The notes beneath the pieces are model-generated. The model did no database searches, had not been told where the DNA came from, and worked only from the letters and a program-made list of their open reading frames with translations. A program made the position numbers and the translations under genes. Of a stretch of 19,239 nt of DNA, positions 7,778-15,819 are shown piece by piece. Where the stretch lies: NCBI GenBank assembly GCA_020024175.1, contig JAHHUB010000009.1:1-19239 (forward strand). The letters are read 5' to 3'. This DNA is from Oscillospiraceae bacterium (GTDB lineage Bacteria > Bacillota > Clostridia > Oscillospirales > Ruminococcaceae). Every line of letters begins with the position of its first letter. The stretch's first letter is position 1.

Positions 7778-8248
7778 CTAGAATTTGCAGTATTGGTCAC
7801 GGATGCCCTTCATTTCGGAAGTAATTTCGTCAATGTCAAGAACCATTTCCATCATACTAACTTGTTCGTCATAAACAGCTGAATCATATTCAGCCTTAAC
7901 GATTTCTTCACAAACGTGATATGTTTGAAGTCCTAACTGAACTCCTGTCAATGGGCCAGCGAAAGTTGGGTCTCCGGCAGTAACAGTTTCAGCAGCCAAA
8001 CCAGATGCTTCTGCTTCAGCAGCTCCCAAAAGAACAACGATGTTTTCTGGGCCGTATTGTTCGGAAAGTTCCTTAACTCTCTTTTGGTTTTCGAGGTCCA
8101 TTGCACCAGCAGCAGTTCAGACAAAACATTCAGTTGCTTCGAAAACAACTTCAGCACCTGCAGATGTTGCACAAGCAGCAATAGCTGGGCCTGGAACGCC
8201 GTCTCTGTCGCCAATAATGATAACTTTCTTATCCTTTAAAATTGCCAT
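7778..8248 (-). CDS. grdA: Glycine reductase selenoprotein A GrdA (Sec at residue 44)
   Basis: The full gene is 156 residues with an in-frame TGA at 8117-8119 read as selenocysteine 44. Reading through gives ECF-V-U-TAAGAMDLE, the classical CxxU motif with Cys41 and Sec44. GrdA is the shuttle of glycine, sarcosine and betaine reductases: its selenol takes the carboxymethyl group from protein B, passes it to protein C, and the resulting Cys-Sec link is reduced by thioredoxin. If TGA is treated as stop, only the C-terminal 107 residues are found. The ATG at 8248 has an AAAGGAGG ribosome site. Neighbours are trxA upstream and grdC downstream. A weak hairpin with a UGGU loop starts soon after the UGA, but I would not call it a firm SECIS. 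Confidence 0.95.
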
Positions 8249-8316
8249 TTCAATATATCCTCCTTTCTCAAAAGGTTATATAAGAAACCCCAGAGGGTAA
8301 CTTAACAATGTCAATA

Positions 8317-8640
8317 CTACTTATTGTAGTACTTTTCAATCATAGCCTTGATGTTTTCAGGAGTTGCATCTTCCTTAACACATTCTTCAACCTTAGCGCC
8401 GTTTTGATAAATAGCGATAACAGGAAGACCAAGGATCTTTTGGCCGATAGCCAATCTGCGAGCCTTTGTTGTGTTCAAAGAAGTGAACTTGATTTTGTCG
8501 CCGTATGTTTCAGCATATTCGTGAATTGTTGGCATCAAAGCAGCACATGGAACACATCCATCGCCGAAGAAGTCAACAAGAATTGTACCTTCTGCTTCCA
8601 AAACTTCAGATTGGAAGTTGTCTTTTGTCAATTCAACCAT
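8317..8640 (-). CDS. trxA: Thioredoxin of the glycine reductase system (GCVPC active site)
   Basis: A 107-residue thioredoxin that re-reduces the mixed selenide-sulfide in GrdA after each cycle. The active site reads GDGCVPC, with Cys29 and Cys32. The usual Trp before the first Cys is replaced by Gly, and Gly-Pro by Val-Pro; GCVPC is the form known from thioredoxins of glycine-reductase anaerobes. A cis-Pro follows in GLPVIAIYQNG. An AAGGAG ribosome site precedes the ATG at 8640. It is 33 bases after trxB, so the two are clearly coupled. Confidence 0.93.
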   Translation of the reverse strand: MVELTKDNFQSEVLEAEGTILVDFFGDGCVPCAALMPTIHEYAETYGDKIKFTSLNTTKARRLAIGQKILGLPVIAIYQNGAKVEECVKEDATPENIKAMIEKYYNK

Positions 8641-8673
8641 TTCAATAATCTCCTTTTCAGAATTTTATTTTAA

Positions 8674-9615
8674 TTACTTGAGTTCGCTGAGATAATGTTC
8701 AACAGAATGAACAGCATTAGCACCATCAGCAGCAGCTGTAACAACCTGACGGAAGCTCTTCTTTCTAACGTCACCTGCAGCATATACTCCAGGAATGCTT
8801 GTAGCCATTGTATCGGAATCAGCTAAAATGTAGCCGTTTTCCATATCAAGTTGACCTTCAAAAAGTTCGGAACGTGGGTTAAAACCGATGAATACAAATA
8901 CACCAAACATACCATCATCAGGATCTGCTTCGATATGTGTGATTTCACCTGTTTTAGTGTTCTTAACTTCCATGCTGGTGAGAATATCATCACCATTGAA
9001 TTTAAGAATCTGAGAGTTCCACATGAATTCCATTTTTTCGTTAGCAAATGCTTTTTCCTGCAAGCTCTTAGCTGCACGAAGTTCATCTCTACGGTGGATA
9101 ACTGTTACTTTACGAGCAAACTTTGTGAGGTAGAGAGCTTCCTGAATAGCAGAGTCTCCGCCACCTACAACGTATACTTCAAAATCTTCAAAGAAGTTAG
9201 CATCGCAAGTTGCACAGTAAGAAACGCCTTTACCTGTAAGTTTGCCTTCATTTTCAGCGCCGCATGGCTTTGGAAATGCACCTGTACAAACGATAACAGA
9301 TTTAGCAAGGTATTCTCCGTTTACACAAGTAATCTTCTTAGGATTGCTCTTGAGGTCAACGGATTTAATTGTATCCTTTACTCTTTCAGCGCCAAATCTT
9401 TCAACTTGAGCTGACATACGACCAATGAGAACAGGTCCTGGTTCAGCGTTAGGAGAACCTGGGTAGTTTTCGATGTCGTCTGTAATAGCAATTTGTCCGC
9501 CATCTTGTCCTTTTTCAATGAGGAGTGTAGAAAGGCGAGCACGTCCTGCGTACAAAGCTGCAGAAAGTCCTGCAGGGCCTGCACCAAGGATAACTACGTC
9601 ATATACTTTAGACAT
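8674..9615 (-). CDS. trxB: Thioredoxin reductase TrxB (NADPH-dependent type)
   Basis: A 313-residue low-molecular-weight flavoprotein thioredoxin reductase. It has an FAD site GAGPAG at residues 11-16, a redox-active CATC at 134-137, an NADPH-domain GGGDSA at about 151-156 with HRRDELRA after it (the Arg residues that read the NADPH phosphate), and a C-terminal FAD motif (GVYAAGDV). The intact NADPH motifs argue against a ferredoxin- or F420-linked variant. It supplies electrons to TrxA and so to GrdA. It sits 90 bases after grdB, with a stem-loop in the spacer. Confidence 0.95.
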   Translation of the reverse strand: MSKVYDVVILGAGPAGLSAALYAGRARLSTLLIEKGQDGGQIAITDDIENYPGSPNAEPGPVLIGRMSAQVERFGAERVKDTIKSVDLKSNPKKITCVNGEYLAKSVIVCTGAFPKPCGAENEGKLTGKGVSYCATCDANFFEDFEVYVVGGGDSAIQEALYLTKFARKVTVIHRRDELRAAKSLQEKAFANEKMEFMWNSQILKFNGDDILTSMEVKNTKTGEITHIEADPDDGMFGVFVFIGFNPRSELFEGQLDMENGYILADSDTMATSIPGVYAAGDVRKKSFRQVVTAAADGANAVHSVEHYLSELK

Positions 9616-9657
9616 ATTAGTGTACCTCTTTATCTAAAAATATTATAAATCAATTAA

Positions 9658-9683
9658 ACGGGGACTGCGGAAACAATCCCCGC
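9658..9683 (-). other. Stem-loop between grdB and trxB (attenuator or processing site)
   Basis: A 6-bp GC stem plus one wobble pair (9658-9664 with 9677-9683) around a 12-base loop. It lies 22 bases after the grdB stop and is followed on the minus strand by TTTAATTGATTT. It looks like a weak intrinsic terminator inside the operon. Confidence 0.45.
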
Positions 9684-9705
9684 TCAATATTAAATCAAAA
9701 ACTAA

Positions 9706-11016
9706 TTAGTCTTCGAAAATTGTCTGATCTTCAACTTCTGTTGTGAGAGCATGGAATGCTTTCTTGAGAAGGCTTCTTCTGATTGCCCTTTCTTCTTCAA
9801 GATCCCAGTTAGGATCGCCCAATGGGTGAGGAATAGCAACAGCAGGAACGATTCTGTTAGCACCAACTGTCATAGAAATTGGTGTTACTGTACAAATGTG
9901 AACTACTGGGAAACCAGCTTTTTCAATTGCTTTTACCATTGTTGCACCGCAACGTGTACAAGTTCCTCAGGTAGATGTGAGGATAACACCGTCAACGCCT
10001 GCAGCTTTAAGGTCTTCAGCAATAGCTTCACCGAATTTCTTAGCAGAAGCAACAGCTGTACCGTTACCAACTGTGGAGTAGTAGTATTCATGAAGAGCAC
10101 CTACTGTTCCATCAGCAACGAATTCACGCATTACATCCAAAGGAATAACTCTGTCAGCGTCAGCGTTAGCGTATACAGGGTCGTAACCGCCGTGAGCTGT
10201 TTCGGAGTTTTCAGGAGTAAAGTCGTTAATGCCTTCAATGCAGTATTTACCGAAGTGAGAAGCATTGGAGCTTTCGATGTGGTCTGGGTTGCCCTTAGCA
10301 ACAATACCACCGGATGTTACAAATGCGATCTTAGCCTTAGAGAGATCCTTAATAGCAGCATGAGGAGCTACTCTGTCGAAAGAAGGCATTGGGTATTCTG
10401 TTTCGAATGGCTTGTCAGCGAGTTTAGCGAGGAGCATATCAACAGCTCTTGCAGAACCACGTTTAACATCAAAGAAGTTCTTACGGATTCCGTTAGGCAT
10501 GTAGTTATCTTCGCAGGAAGCACCGATAGCTTCACCCTTAGCAAGTTTGAGAGCCAAAGGAGCCATCTTGGATACAGCATCCTTCATACCAGCTGCGCTG
10601 TTCTTTGTTGGGCAAATGTAAACTTTGCTCTTGAACATATCAGCACCTGGGTTTTCAATGTACATACCTGTGAGTACAGGAATGTTAAGTTCGTTCTTAA
10701 CAGCTTCTGCGATTGTACCGCAAGCTACACCGTAACGACCAGCGTTGAATGCAGGACCTGCAATGAACATATCAGGTTTTTCTTCCTTGATCATTTCAAT
10801 AATTTCTTTTTGAGCTTTTTCGAGGTTTTCGTTGAAGTAAGAGTCACCGCAAATAATTGTAGCAACGATTTCAGCTTCACCCTTGAAAGCTTCTTCCAAT
10901 GCCATACCAGGTCCAACTTTACCTGCTACTTTTTCAGCAGGAATGTGAGCCATTTCTTCTCCGCCCTTTTGAGCAAAGAATTGGTTGATATAGTGTACTA
11001 TTCTAATCTTAGACAT
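9706..11016 (-). CDS. grdB: Glycine reductase selenoprotein B subunit GrdB (Sec at residue 350)
   Basis: The full gene is 436 residues with an in-frame TGA at 9967-9969 (codon 350). Read as Sec it gives U-GTC-TRC, the UxxCxxC motif of GrdB. It is the glycine-specific protein B subunit that, with the two GrdE fragments, binds glycine as a Schiff base and lets the selenol attack the alpha carbon. The start at 11016 gives MSKIRIVHYINQFFAQKGGEE, the conserved N-terminus; AAAGGAG (11029-11035) lies 12 bases upstream, just past the grdE stop. An upstream ATG at 11046 would overlap grdE and is rejected. If TGA is taken as stop, the protein appears as an N-terminal piece and a separate 77-residue piece. 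The glycine type (not sarcosine or betaine) fits the glycine riboswitch at the operon head. Confidence 0.95.
9941..9953 (-). promoter_or_regulatory. Candidate bacterial SECIS hairpin of grdB
   Basis: On the minus strand, GTTGC-GGT-GCAAC forms a 5-bp stem with a GGU loop, 18 bases after the UGA. The GU in the loop and the distance fit the E. coli fdhF model of SelB binding (apical G and U). Predicted by eye only. Confidence 0.45.
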
Positions 11017-11035
11017 AACTAAACACAACTCCTTT

Positions 11036-12319
11036 CTAGCGTGCACTCAGGCAGTTAAAGCCAAGTTCATTTGTTGCACCGGTAATAACTTGAAGTTCAG
11101 CTGTGATTGTGCCATCAGCTGCGAGAGAACCAGCATGTCCGCCGGCAATCTTGTCAACATAGTCAAGTGTACCGATAACCTTATCCATCTTAGGCAATGT
11201 GATAACTTCATTTGCGTTACCGCCTGTAACAACTGCTGTTGCCAATGGGTCAGCGTCAGCGAGAGACTGGCTCTTACCATCTTGTCCAGCATATTCATCT
11301 GTGATGATAGTTGTCTTAATGCCCTTCTTTTCAATCTTAACACAGTTCATGATAAGGTCTGTATCTGGGTTACCGAAACCTTCCTGAGATACGATAACAC
11401 CGTCAACACCCAAAAGTTCTGCCAATTTAGCAGCCCAGTCAGAAGAACGTTGTTTATCAGCAAGGTAAACGTTTTCATTTGTAATGATAACACCAACAAA
11501 GTTAAGTGTCTTTCCGTGTTGTTCAAAGAGGTCTGCAACAACAGGGTTGTTTTGGTGGTGGTAAGTTGTGTTCTTATCGCATGCGGATACACAGTTACCG
11601 GAAACGATAGCACAGTCCATAGTTTCTGTTGGGAAAATCATGGAAGACAAGGAACGCTTAGCGTCTACACCGTAAACATATGTATCGTGGAGCAATCCCT
11701 GGCTTTGAAGCATTTGAACATAAGCAACTCTTGGGAGGTTAGGATACATTTCAATACCTTCCTTAACGTTAGGTGTTTCAAATACCTTAACTTCATCAGG
11801 AGTAAGTTCCTTAGCAAGTTCACCAAGTTTAGCTGCAACCTTAAATCCAGCCATACGAACTGCGTGTTCATATTCGTGTTGTTTAAGTCCATCAACTGGT
11901 TCAATAACCATAACGAAGTTGTTGAGCTTGGAGAAAGGTGTGTATTTAGCACCAGGACCTGTCATATCAATGATACCTTCCTGGAAACCAACAATCTTAC
12001 CAGCTGTAACTACTGCACATCCGCGAAGTACGTGTGTACGGCCGCTACCAACTGTTTCTGGTTTGCAAAGCATTCCTGGGAATACTCCGCCGGGGCCTTC
12101 AACTTTAACGCGTGGTTCAATTACGTCCTTAACAGGAGTAATTCTTACGCTTTCTCCGGGTCTGGCAATATCGAATGAAACGTTTTTAATTGTTTCATCC
12201 TCCATAACGATTGCCTTGATTTCTTCTTGATTTACATAGAGAACTCCGTCTCTAACTTCAGATTTGTCTGCGAATTGAACATCTTTAATGTTCACATAGC
12301 CGAGTTCAAGTCTTTTCAA
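11036..12319 (-). CDS. grdE: Glycine reductase component B proprotein GrdE
   Basis: A 427-residue proprotein of protein B. In this family it is cut into two subunits at an Asn-Cys bond, and a pyruvoyl-type carbonyl made from the Cys binds glycine. The site here is GNCVSACDKNTTYHHQN with Asn242 and Cys243. The predicted fragments are about 26 kDa and 20 kDa (estimated from residue counts), close to the 25 and 22 kDa reported for relatives. The start is a TTG at 12317-12319: an AGGAGG lies 8 bases upstream (12328-12333), and it gives MKRLELGYVNIKDVQF, the expected N-terminus; I see no closer ATG. It is placed directly after grdX and directly before grdB, whereas many Clostridia have grdE after trxA. 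Confidence 0.95.
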   Translation of the reverse strand: MKRLELGYVNIKDVQFADKSEVRDGVLYVNQEEIKAIVMEDETIKNVSFDIARPGESVRITPVKDVIEPRVKVEGPGGVFPGMLCKPETVGSGRTHVLRGCAVVTAGKIVGFQEGIIDMTGPGAKYTPFSKLNNFVMVIEPVDGLKQHEYEHAVRMAGFKVAAKLGELAKELTPDEVKVFETPNVKEGIEMYPNLPRVAYVQMLQSQGLLHDTYVYGVDAKRSLSSMIFPTETMDCAIVSGNCVSACDKNTTYHHQNNPVVADLFEQHGKTLNFVGVIITNENVYLADKQRSSDWAAKLAELLGVDGVIVSQEGFGNPDTDLIMNCVKIEKKGIKTTIITDEYAGQDGKSQSLADADPLATAVVTGGNANEVITLPKMDKVIGTLDYVDKIAGGHAGSLAADGTITAELQVITGATNELGFNCLSAR

Positions 12320-12350
12320 GGTATTTCCCTCCTAATAAATATTTCAGTTT

Positions 12351-12722
12351 TTATTGAATTGCAGAATATACTGCATTTCTGATAATAATAGCGTCCACTG
12401 TTTGGAAGTCGTAAAGCACTTCATCCACCCAAACAATGTCTTTTTGGACAAATTTATCGAAAGTAACAATGCTGTTTTCGATAATTTCAAGAGACTCCAT
12501 GTCCATTTTTTTACCCTGATGCTTTGTAACTATAACGGAACGGTAGGGAGTTTCATTTGGTTTGACGCTCCCTGCAAGCGGGTGTGTAAGAAGTTTTGTT
12601 CCCTTGTGAACCATATCTCTCACAACAACAAGAATTTCCCTATAGCTGCAATCAATATATTCAACGTCTATAACATTTTCAAGCCATTCTTTTACCAATG
12701 GGTTATTTGTAATTACCTTCAT
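12351..12722 (-). CDS. grdX: GrdX family protein
   Basis: A 123-residue protein of the GrdX family, found as the first gene of grd operons. Its biochemical role is not established. Features: a short basic and hydrophobic N-terminus, a segment IDCSYREILVVVRDMVHKGTKLLTHPLAGSVKPN (about residues 23-56), and an acidic C-terminal half. The ATG at 12722 follows AGGCGG, a weak ribosome site, with GAAAGG further up. It is the first coding gene after the riboswitch-controlled leader, 31 bases before grdE. Confidence 0.9.
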   Translation of the reverse strand: MKVITNNPLVKEWLENVIDVEYIDCSYREILVVVRDMVHKGTKLLTHPLAGSVKPNETPYRSVIVTKHQGKKMDMESLEIIENSIVTFDKFVQKDIVWVDEVLYDFQTVDAIIIRNAVYSAIQ

Positions 12723-12782
12723 TTTTCCGCCTGTTTCAACCTTTCGTGTTTATATATTGCAATGTGCATGGAATTTTATGTT

Positions 12783-12826
12783 AAAAAAAGACCATGTATT
12801 TCAATTTATAAACAAAATACACAGTC
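12783..12826 (-). terminator. Intrinsic terminator in the riboswitch expression platform
   Basis: Minus-strand stem: 12 pairs including two G-U wobbles (12815-12826 with 12790-12801), a 13-base loop, then seven U (12789-12783). It lies between the second glycine aptamer and grdX, so read-through decides grd expression. How it is opened when glycine is bound cannot be settled by eye; the P1 strand of aptamer II (12831-12837) ends 4 bases before the stem. Confidence 0.85.
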
Positions 12827-12830
12827 GTCT

Positions 12831-13020
12831 ACTCTGTTTACATACCTGAGAGATTCCGGATTTATACCCGTTGCACCTATGGCGTCTAGTAAATAGACTC
12901 TACAGAGTGTAGTCTGCAACCAGTCCTTTTGCCTGAAAGTTTCACACCGATCCTGACTAATAAAATCATTGCTTGCCTCTTCGGCGGCTAAACGCTCTCT
13001 CCTGATTGTTTCAACCTACA
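12831..13020 (-). ncRNA. Tandem glycine riboswitch (two aptamers with P0 kink-turn) upstream of grdX
   Basis: Aptamer I (about 13008-12917, 5' to 3' on the minus strand) has P1 CAATCAG/CTGGTTG, the conserved CAGGAGAGAG and CCGCCGAAGAGGCAAGC core motifs, and CTTTCAGGCAAAAGGACTGG. Aptamer II (about 12908-12831) has P1 ACTCTGT/ACAGAGT, GACGCCATAGGTGCAACGGG and GGAATCTCTCAGGTATGTAA. The two are joined by a short linker, and TGTAG (13020-13016) can pair with CTACA in the linker (12912-12908), the P0 helix of the kink-turn found in tandem glycine riboswitches. Glycine is both the ligand and the substrate of the operon, so activation by glycine is the expected logic: this is inference. Confidence 0.93.
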
Positions 13021-13043
13021 TAATTATTAACCTTTACGCTAAT

Positions 13044-13072
13044 AGACTACCACATATATTCAACTTTGTCAA
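13044..13072 (-). promoter_or_regulatory. Sigma-A-type promoter of the grd operon
   Basis: A perfect TTGACA (13067-13072), a 17-base spacer and TAGTCT (13044-13049) with a TG one base before it (extended -10). Transcription should start near 13037, just ahead of the P0 helix of the riboswitch. Confidence 0.75.
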
Positions 13073-13309
13073 TAATAAAACGAGAATTTGTCAGATATTA
13101 TAAAAAATTAGGTTTCATAAAATATTTTGCCTGTAATATTTTGTGTATTTTAGCTTTAAAGTCATTTTATCAGCGTTTTTATTGTATAATAAATTCTTTA
13201 TTAAACAATGGAAATTTTATGTAGAGAAAATGAATATTTAATATTTAAACAAATTAACTGCTATATAGATAAAATAAATTAACTTCACTATATATATTAT
13301 AAAATAATC
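13073..13309. other. AT-rich divergent intergenic stretch, no feature seen
   Basis: About 237 bases between the grd promoter (-) and the selD promoter (+). The composition is A/T-rich with homopolymer runs. A TATAAT-like word occurs at 13185-13190, but no proper -35 and no ribosome site follow it. No hairpin, repeat or gene could be supported. Confidence 0.6.
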
Positions 13310-13338
13310 TTGCAAAACGTGTTTTTTTTTGATATTCT
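13310..13338 (+). promoter_or_regulatory. Candidate promoter of the selD-selA-selB operon
   Basis: TTGCAA (13310-13315) and TATTCT (13333-13338) with a 17-base spacer containing a run of nine T. The start of transcription would be near 13345, about 35 bases before the TTG start of selD. Confidence 0.55.
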
Positions 13339-13364
13339 TAATTATATATGAATTTATACAAATG

Positions 13365-13371
13365 AAAGGTG
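13365..13371 (+). promoter_or_regulatory. Ribosome binding site deciding the selD TTG start
   Basis: AAAGGTG lies 8 bases before TTG at 13380. The in-frame GTG at 13371 overlaps this site and is too close. The in-frame ATG at 13422 lacks a site and lies only three residues before the conserved GGU motif. Confidence 0.6.
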
Positions 13372-13379
13372 TGACTGTT

Positions 13380-14408
13380 TTGTCCAATTCAAAGGAAAAA
13401 AAACTTACTCAAATGACTTCTGCAGGAGGCTGAGGAGCTAAACTGGGACCGGGTGTCCTTTCAGAAATCCTTTCGGCTTTGCCTAATACATATAACGAAA
13501 ACCTTATTGTGGGTTTTGATACCAGCGATGATGCTGCTGTTTATAAAATAAACGACAACACAGCTATTATTCAAACTGTTGACTTCTTCCCTCCTATTGT
13601 TGATGACCCCTATACATTCGGACAAATTGCGGCTGCCAATGCTATCAGTGATGTTTATGCTATGGGCGGAACCCCGACCATTGCCATGAATATAATTTGC
13701 ATACCAAACTGTCTTTCTCTTGATACTATTAAAGAGATACTGCGCGGCGGATATGAAAAAGCTGCCGAAGCTGGCATTACAATAGTAGGCGGACACAGTA
13801 TTCAGGATCCGGAACCTAAATATGGTCTTTGTGTAACAGGATTTGTTCACCCAAACCATGTACTGCCAAATTCCGGATGCAAATCCGGAGAAGTTCTTGT
13901 TTTAACAAAGCCCATTGGCACAGGTGTGCTTTCCACTGCTTATACTATGAATATGCTTTCAGAAAGCGGTTACAAAACCATGGTTCACTATATGTCAATG
14001 CTTAATAAATACGCCTGTGAAAAGCTTACCCCATTTAACCCATCCGCCTGCACTGATGTAACAGGATTCGGGCTTTTGGGACATTTGACAGAAATGGCTG
14101 AAGGCAGCAAAGTTTCTGTAAATCTGTACAGCGACAAAGTTCCGTTTATAGAAGGTGTAAAAGAATTTGCCGAGCAGGATATATTCCCTGCAGGTGCTTA
14201 TAAAAACCTGACTTATGTAAAAGGTAAATTTGAGGCTGACAATATTTCCGAAACTATGATTGATTTACTCTGTGACCCACAAACTTCCGGAGGACTTTTG
14301 GCTTCTATGCCCCTTGATAAAGCAGAAGAATTTATCAAGGTATATCCTGATGGGGTTATAATTGGTGATGTGTCAGAAAAGAGAGAAAAATCCATATATA
14401 TTAAATAG
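13380..14408 (+). CDS. selD: Selenophosphate synthetase SelD, itself a selenoprotein (Sec18)
   Basis: About 342 residues. It makes monoselenophosphate from selenide and ATP for Sec-tRNA synthesis. TGA at 13431-13433 (codon 18) reads as Sec in GG-U-GAKLGPG, the position of the catalytic Cys17 of E. coli SelD; Lys21 is the next catalytic residue. Other family motifs follow: DAAVYKI, QTVDFFPP, the Asp/Gly-rich VTGFGLLGHL, and DPQTSGGLL near the end, which supports the frame over the entire length. Treating TGA as stop leaves a false start at 13479. A TTG start at 13380 is chosen from the ribosome site. Stop-to-start spacing to selA is 11 bases. SelD is encoded divergently from the grd operon that consumes its product. 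Confidence 0.95.
13443..13464 (+). promoter_or_regulatory. Candidate bacterial SECIS hairpin of selD
   Basis: CTG-GGAC-(CGGGT)-GTCC-TTT-CAG: a 4-bp upper stem, bulged U's and a 3-bp lower stem. The loop contains GGGU and begins 17 bases after the UGA. The bulged U and apical GU resemble the E. coli fdhF element. Seen by eye only. Confidence 0.45.
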
Positions 14409-14419
14409 GAGGCACTTTT

Positions 14420-15814
14420 ATGCAGGATAAAAAAGCTTTGCTTCGTTCTATTCCAAAAATGGACGAGCTTTTAAAAAATGATATATTCACACAACTAAAT
14501 GAAGAATATGGCAGCAACAGAGTTCTGGAAACCAGCAGAAATGTTTTGGAAGAGCTCCGCAAAAGCATTTTAGCTGATGAAATCACTGATTTTACCTCAG
14601 AAACCATTGCAGATAGTATTAAATCTGCATTGGCAAACTCCGATAAAATAAATCTGAGAAAAGTTATAAATGCTACAGGCATTGTTCTTCACACCAATTT
14701 GGGCAGAGCTGTAATTGGTGAAAAAGTGGCAAAAAATGTTTTTAACACAGTATGCGGATATTCTAATCTTGAATATAACTGTGAAAAAGGTGAAAGAGGC
14801 AGTCGTCATAACCATGCAAAAAAACTTTTGACCAAACTTTGCGGGCAAGAGGACGCTATGGTGGTAAACAACAATGCAGCAGCTATTATGCTTGCTTTGG
14901 GAGCTATGGCTAAAAATAAAGAAGTTGTAGTTTCACGTGGAGAATTGGTTGAAATAGGCGGCTCTTTCCGTGTACCTGAAATTATGGAACTGAGTGGAAA
15001 CATTCTTAAAGAAGTAGGAACTACCAACAAAACCCACCCTGAAGATTATGAAAATGCAATAAACGAAAACACAGGTGCATTGCTTAAAGTTCACACCAGC
15101 AACTTTAAAATTATGGGCTTTACCGAGAATGTAGATCTTACCAAACTTTGTGAAATCGGAAAGAAACATGACCTTCCAGTTATTTACGACCTTGGGGGCG
15201 GTGCACTGTTTAACCTGGAACAATTCGGAATACATGATGAACCCAATATTACTGACATATTAAAATCAGGAGTGGATATTCTCACCTTCTCCGGAGATAA
15301 GCTTTTGGGCGGTCCTCAGGCAGGAATTATTGTGGGCAAGAAAAAGTACATAGATTTAATGAAGAAGCATCCCCTGGCAAGAGCTGTTCGTGTGGATAAA
15401 TTTACCCTAGCCACTCTCTGTGAAACTTTAAAATGTTATCTTGACCCCGAAATTGCCATGAGAGATATTCCTACAATTTCCATGCTGGCTCAAACCCTGG
15501 ATGATTTAACTGTAAAATGTCAAAAGCTTATTTCAGTTATAGGCAGTGATATAGAATGTGTCATCGCCCATGACTTCGGTCAAGTGGGCGGCGGATCAGT
15601 CCCCACTCAGATGATTGAAAGCGTTGTCTGCAAAATAACAGATAAAAGAGTTTCCGCAGACAAATTGGAAAAATACCTAAGAGCTTATGAAACCCCTATT
15701 GTGGCTCGCATTGCCAAAGACAATGTTATGCTGGATGTAAGAACCATAAGTGAAAGTGAATTTCCCATTATAGCTGATGCTTTACAGTCAGCATTTAAAA
15801 AACAGGAGAGATAA
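14420..15814 (+). CDS. selA: L-seryl-tRNA(Sec) selenium transferase SelA
   Basis: A 464-residue PLP enzyme that converts Ser-tRNA(Sec) to Sec-tRNA(Sec) with selenophosphate; the family forms a large homodecameric ring. Motifs: RKVINATGIVLHTNLGRA near residues 80-97, the family signature; GERGSRHNHA at about 124-133; the VSRGELVEIGGSFRVPEI region at 171-188; and TFSGDKLLGGPQAG with Lys294 as the PLP lysine (Lys295 in E. coli). The ATG at 14420 follows GGAGG. It is 11 bases after selD and 5 bases before selB, so the three are a tight operon. Confidence 0.97.
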   Translation: MQDKKALLRSIPKMDELLKNDIFTQLNEEYGSNRVLETSRNVLEELRKSILADEITDFTSETIADSIKSALANSDKINLRKVINATGIVLHTNLGRAVIGEKVAKNVFNTVCGYSNLEYNCEKGERGSRHNHAKKLLTKLCGQEDAMVVNNNAAAIMLALGAMAKNKEVVVSRGELVEIGGSFRVPEIMELSGNILKEVGTTNKTHPEDYENAINENTGALLKVHTSNFKIMGFTENVDLTKLCEIGKKHDLPVIYDLGGGALFNLEQFGIHDEPNITDILKSGVDILTFSGDKLLGGPQAGIIVGKKKYIDLMKKHPLARAVRVDKFTLATLCETLKCYLDPEIAMRDIPTISMLAQTLDDLTVKCQKLISVIGSDIECVIAHDFGQVGGGSVPTQMIESVVCKITDKRVSADKLEKYLRAYETPIVARIAKDNVMLDVRTISESEFPIIADALQSAFKKQER

Positions 15815-15819
15815 AATAA

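Noticed and set aside
8309..8314. TTGACA on the minus strand between trxA and grdA as an internal promoter
   Set aside because: No acceptable -10 at 16-18 bases; the next T/A-rich word is about 26 bases away.
9751..11022. 423-codon plus-strand open frame opposite grdB
   Set aside because: It lies on the antisense of a firmly identified gene, its Cys/Ser/Asn-rich translation has no family character, and it has no ribosome site. It is a shadow of grdB codon bias.
11017..11046. Longer N-terminus for GrdB starting at 11046
   Set aside because: It would overlap the grdE stop and the ribosome site at 11029-11035; the conserved N-terminus begins at MSKIRI (11016).
11090..12178. 362-codon plus-strand open frame opposite grdE
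   Set aside because: Antisense shadow of grdE; composition is Cys/Asn/Ser-rich with no recognisable fold and no start signal.
13185..13190. TATAAT on the plus strand upstream of selD
   Set aside because: No -35 at the right spacing and about 195 bases from the selD start; the TTGCAA/TATTCT pair at 13310-13338 fits better.
13208..13282. 24-codon ATG frame in the intergenic region
   Set aside because: No ribosome site, very short, AT-rich; cannot be supported as a small gene.
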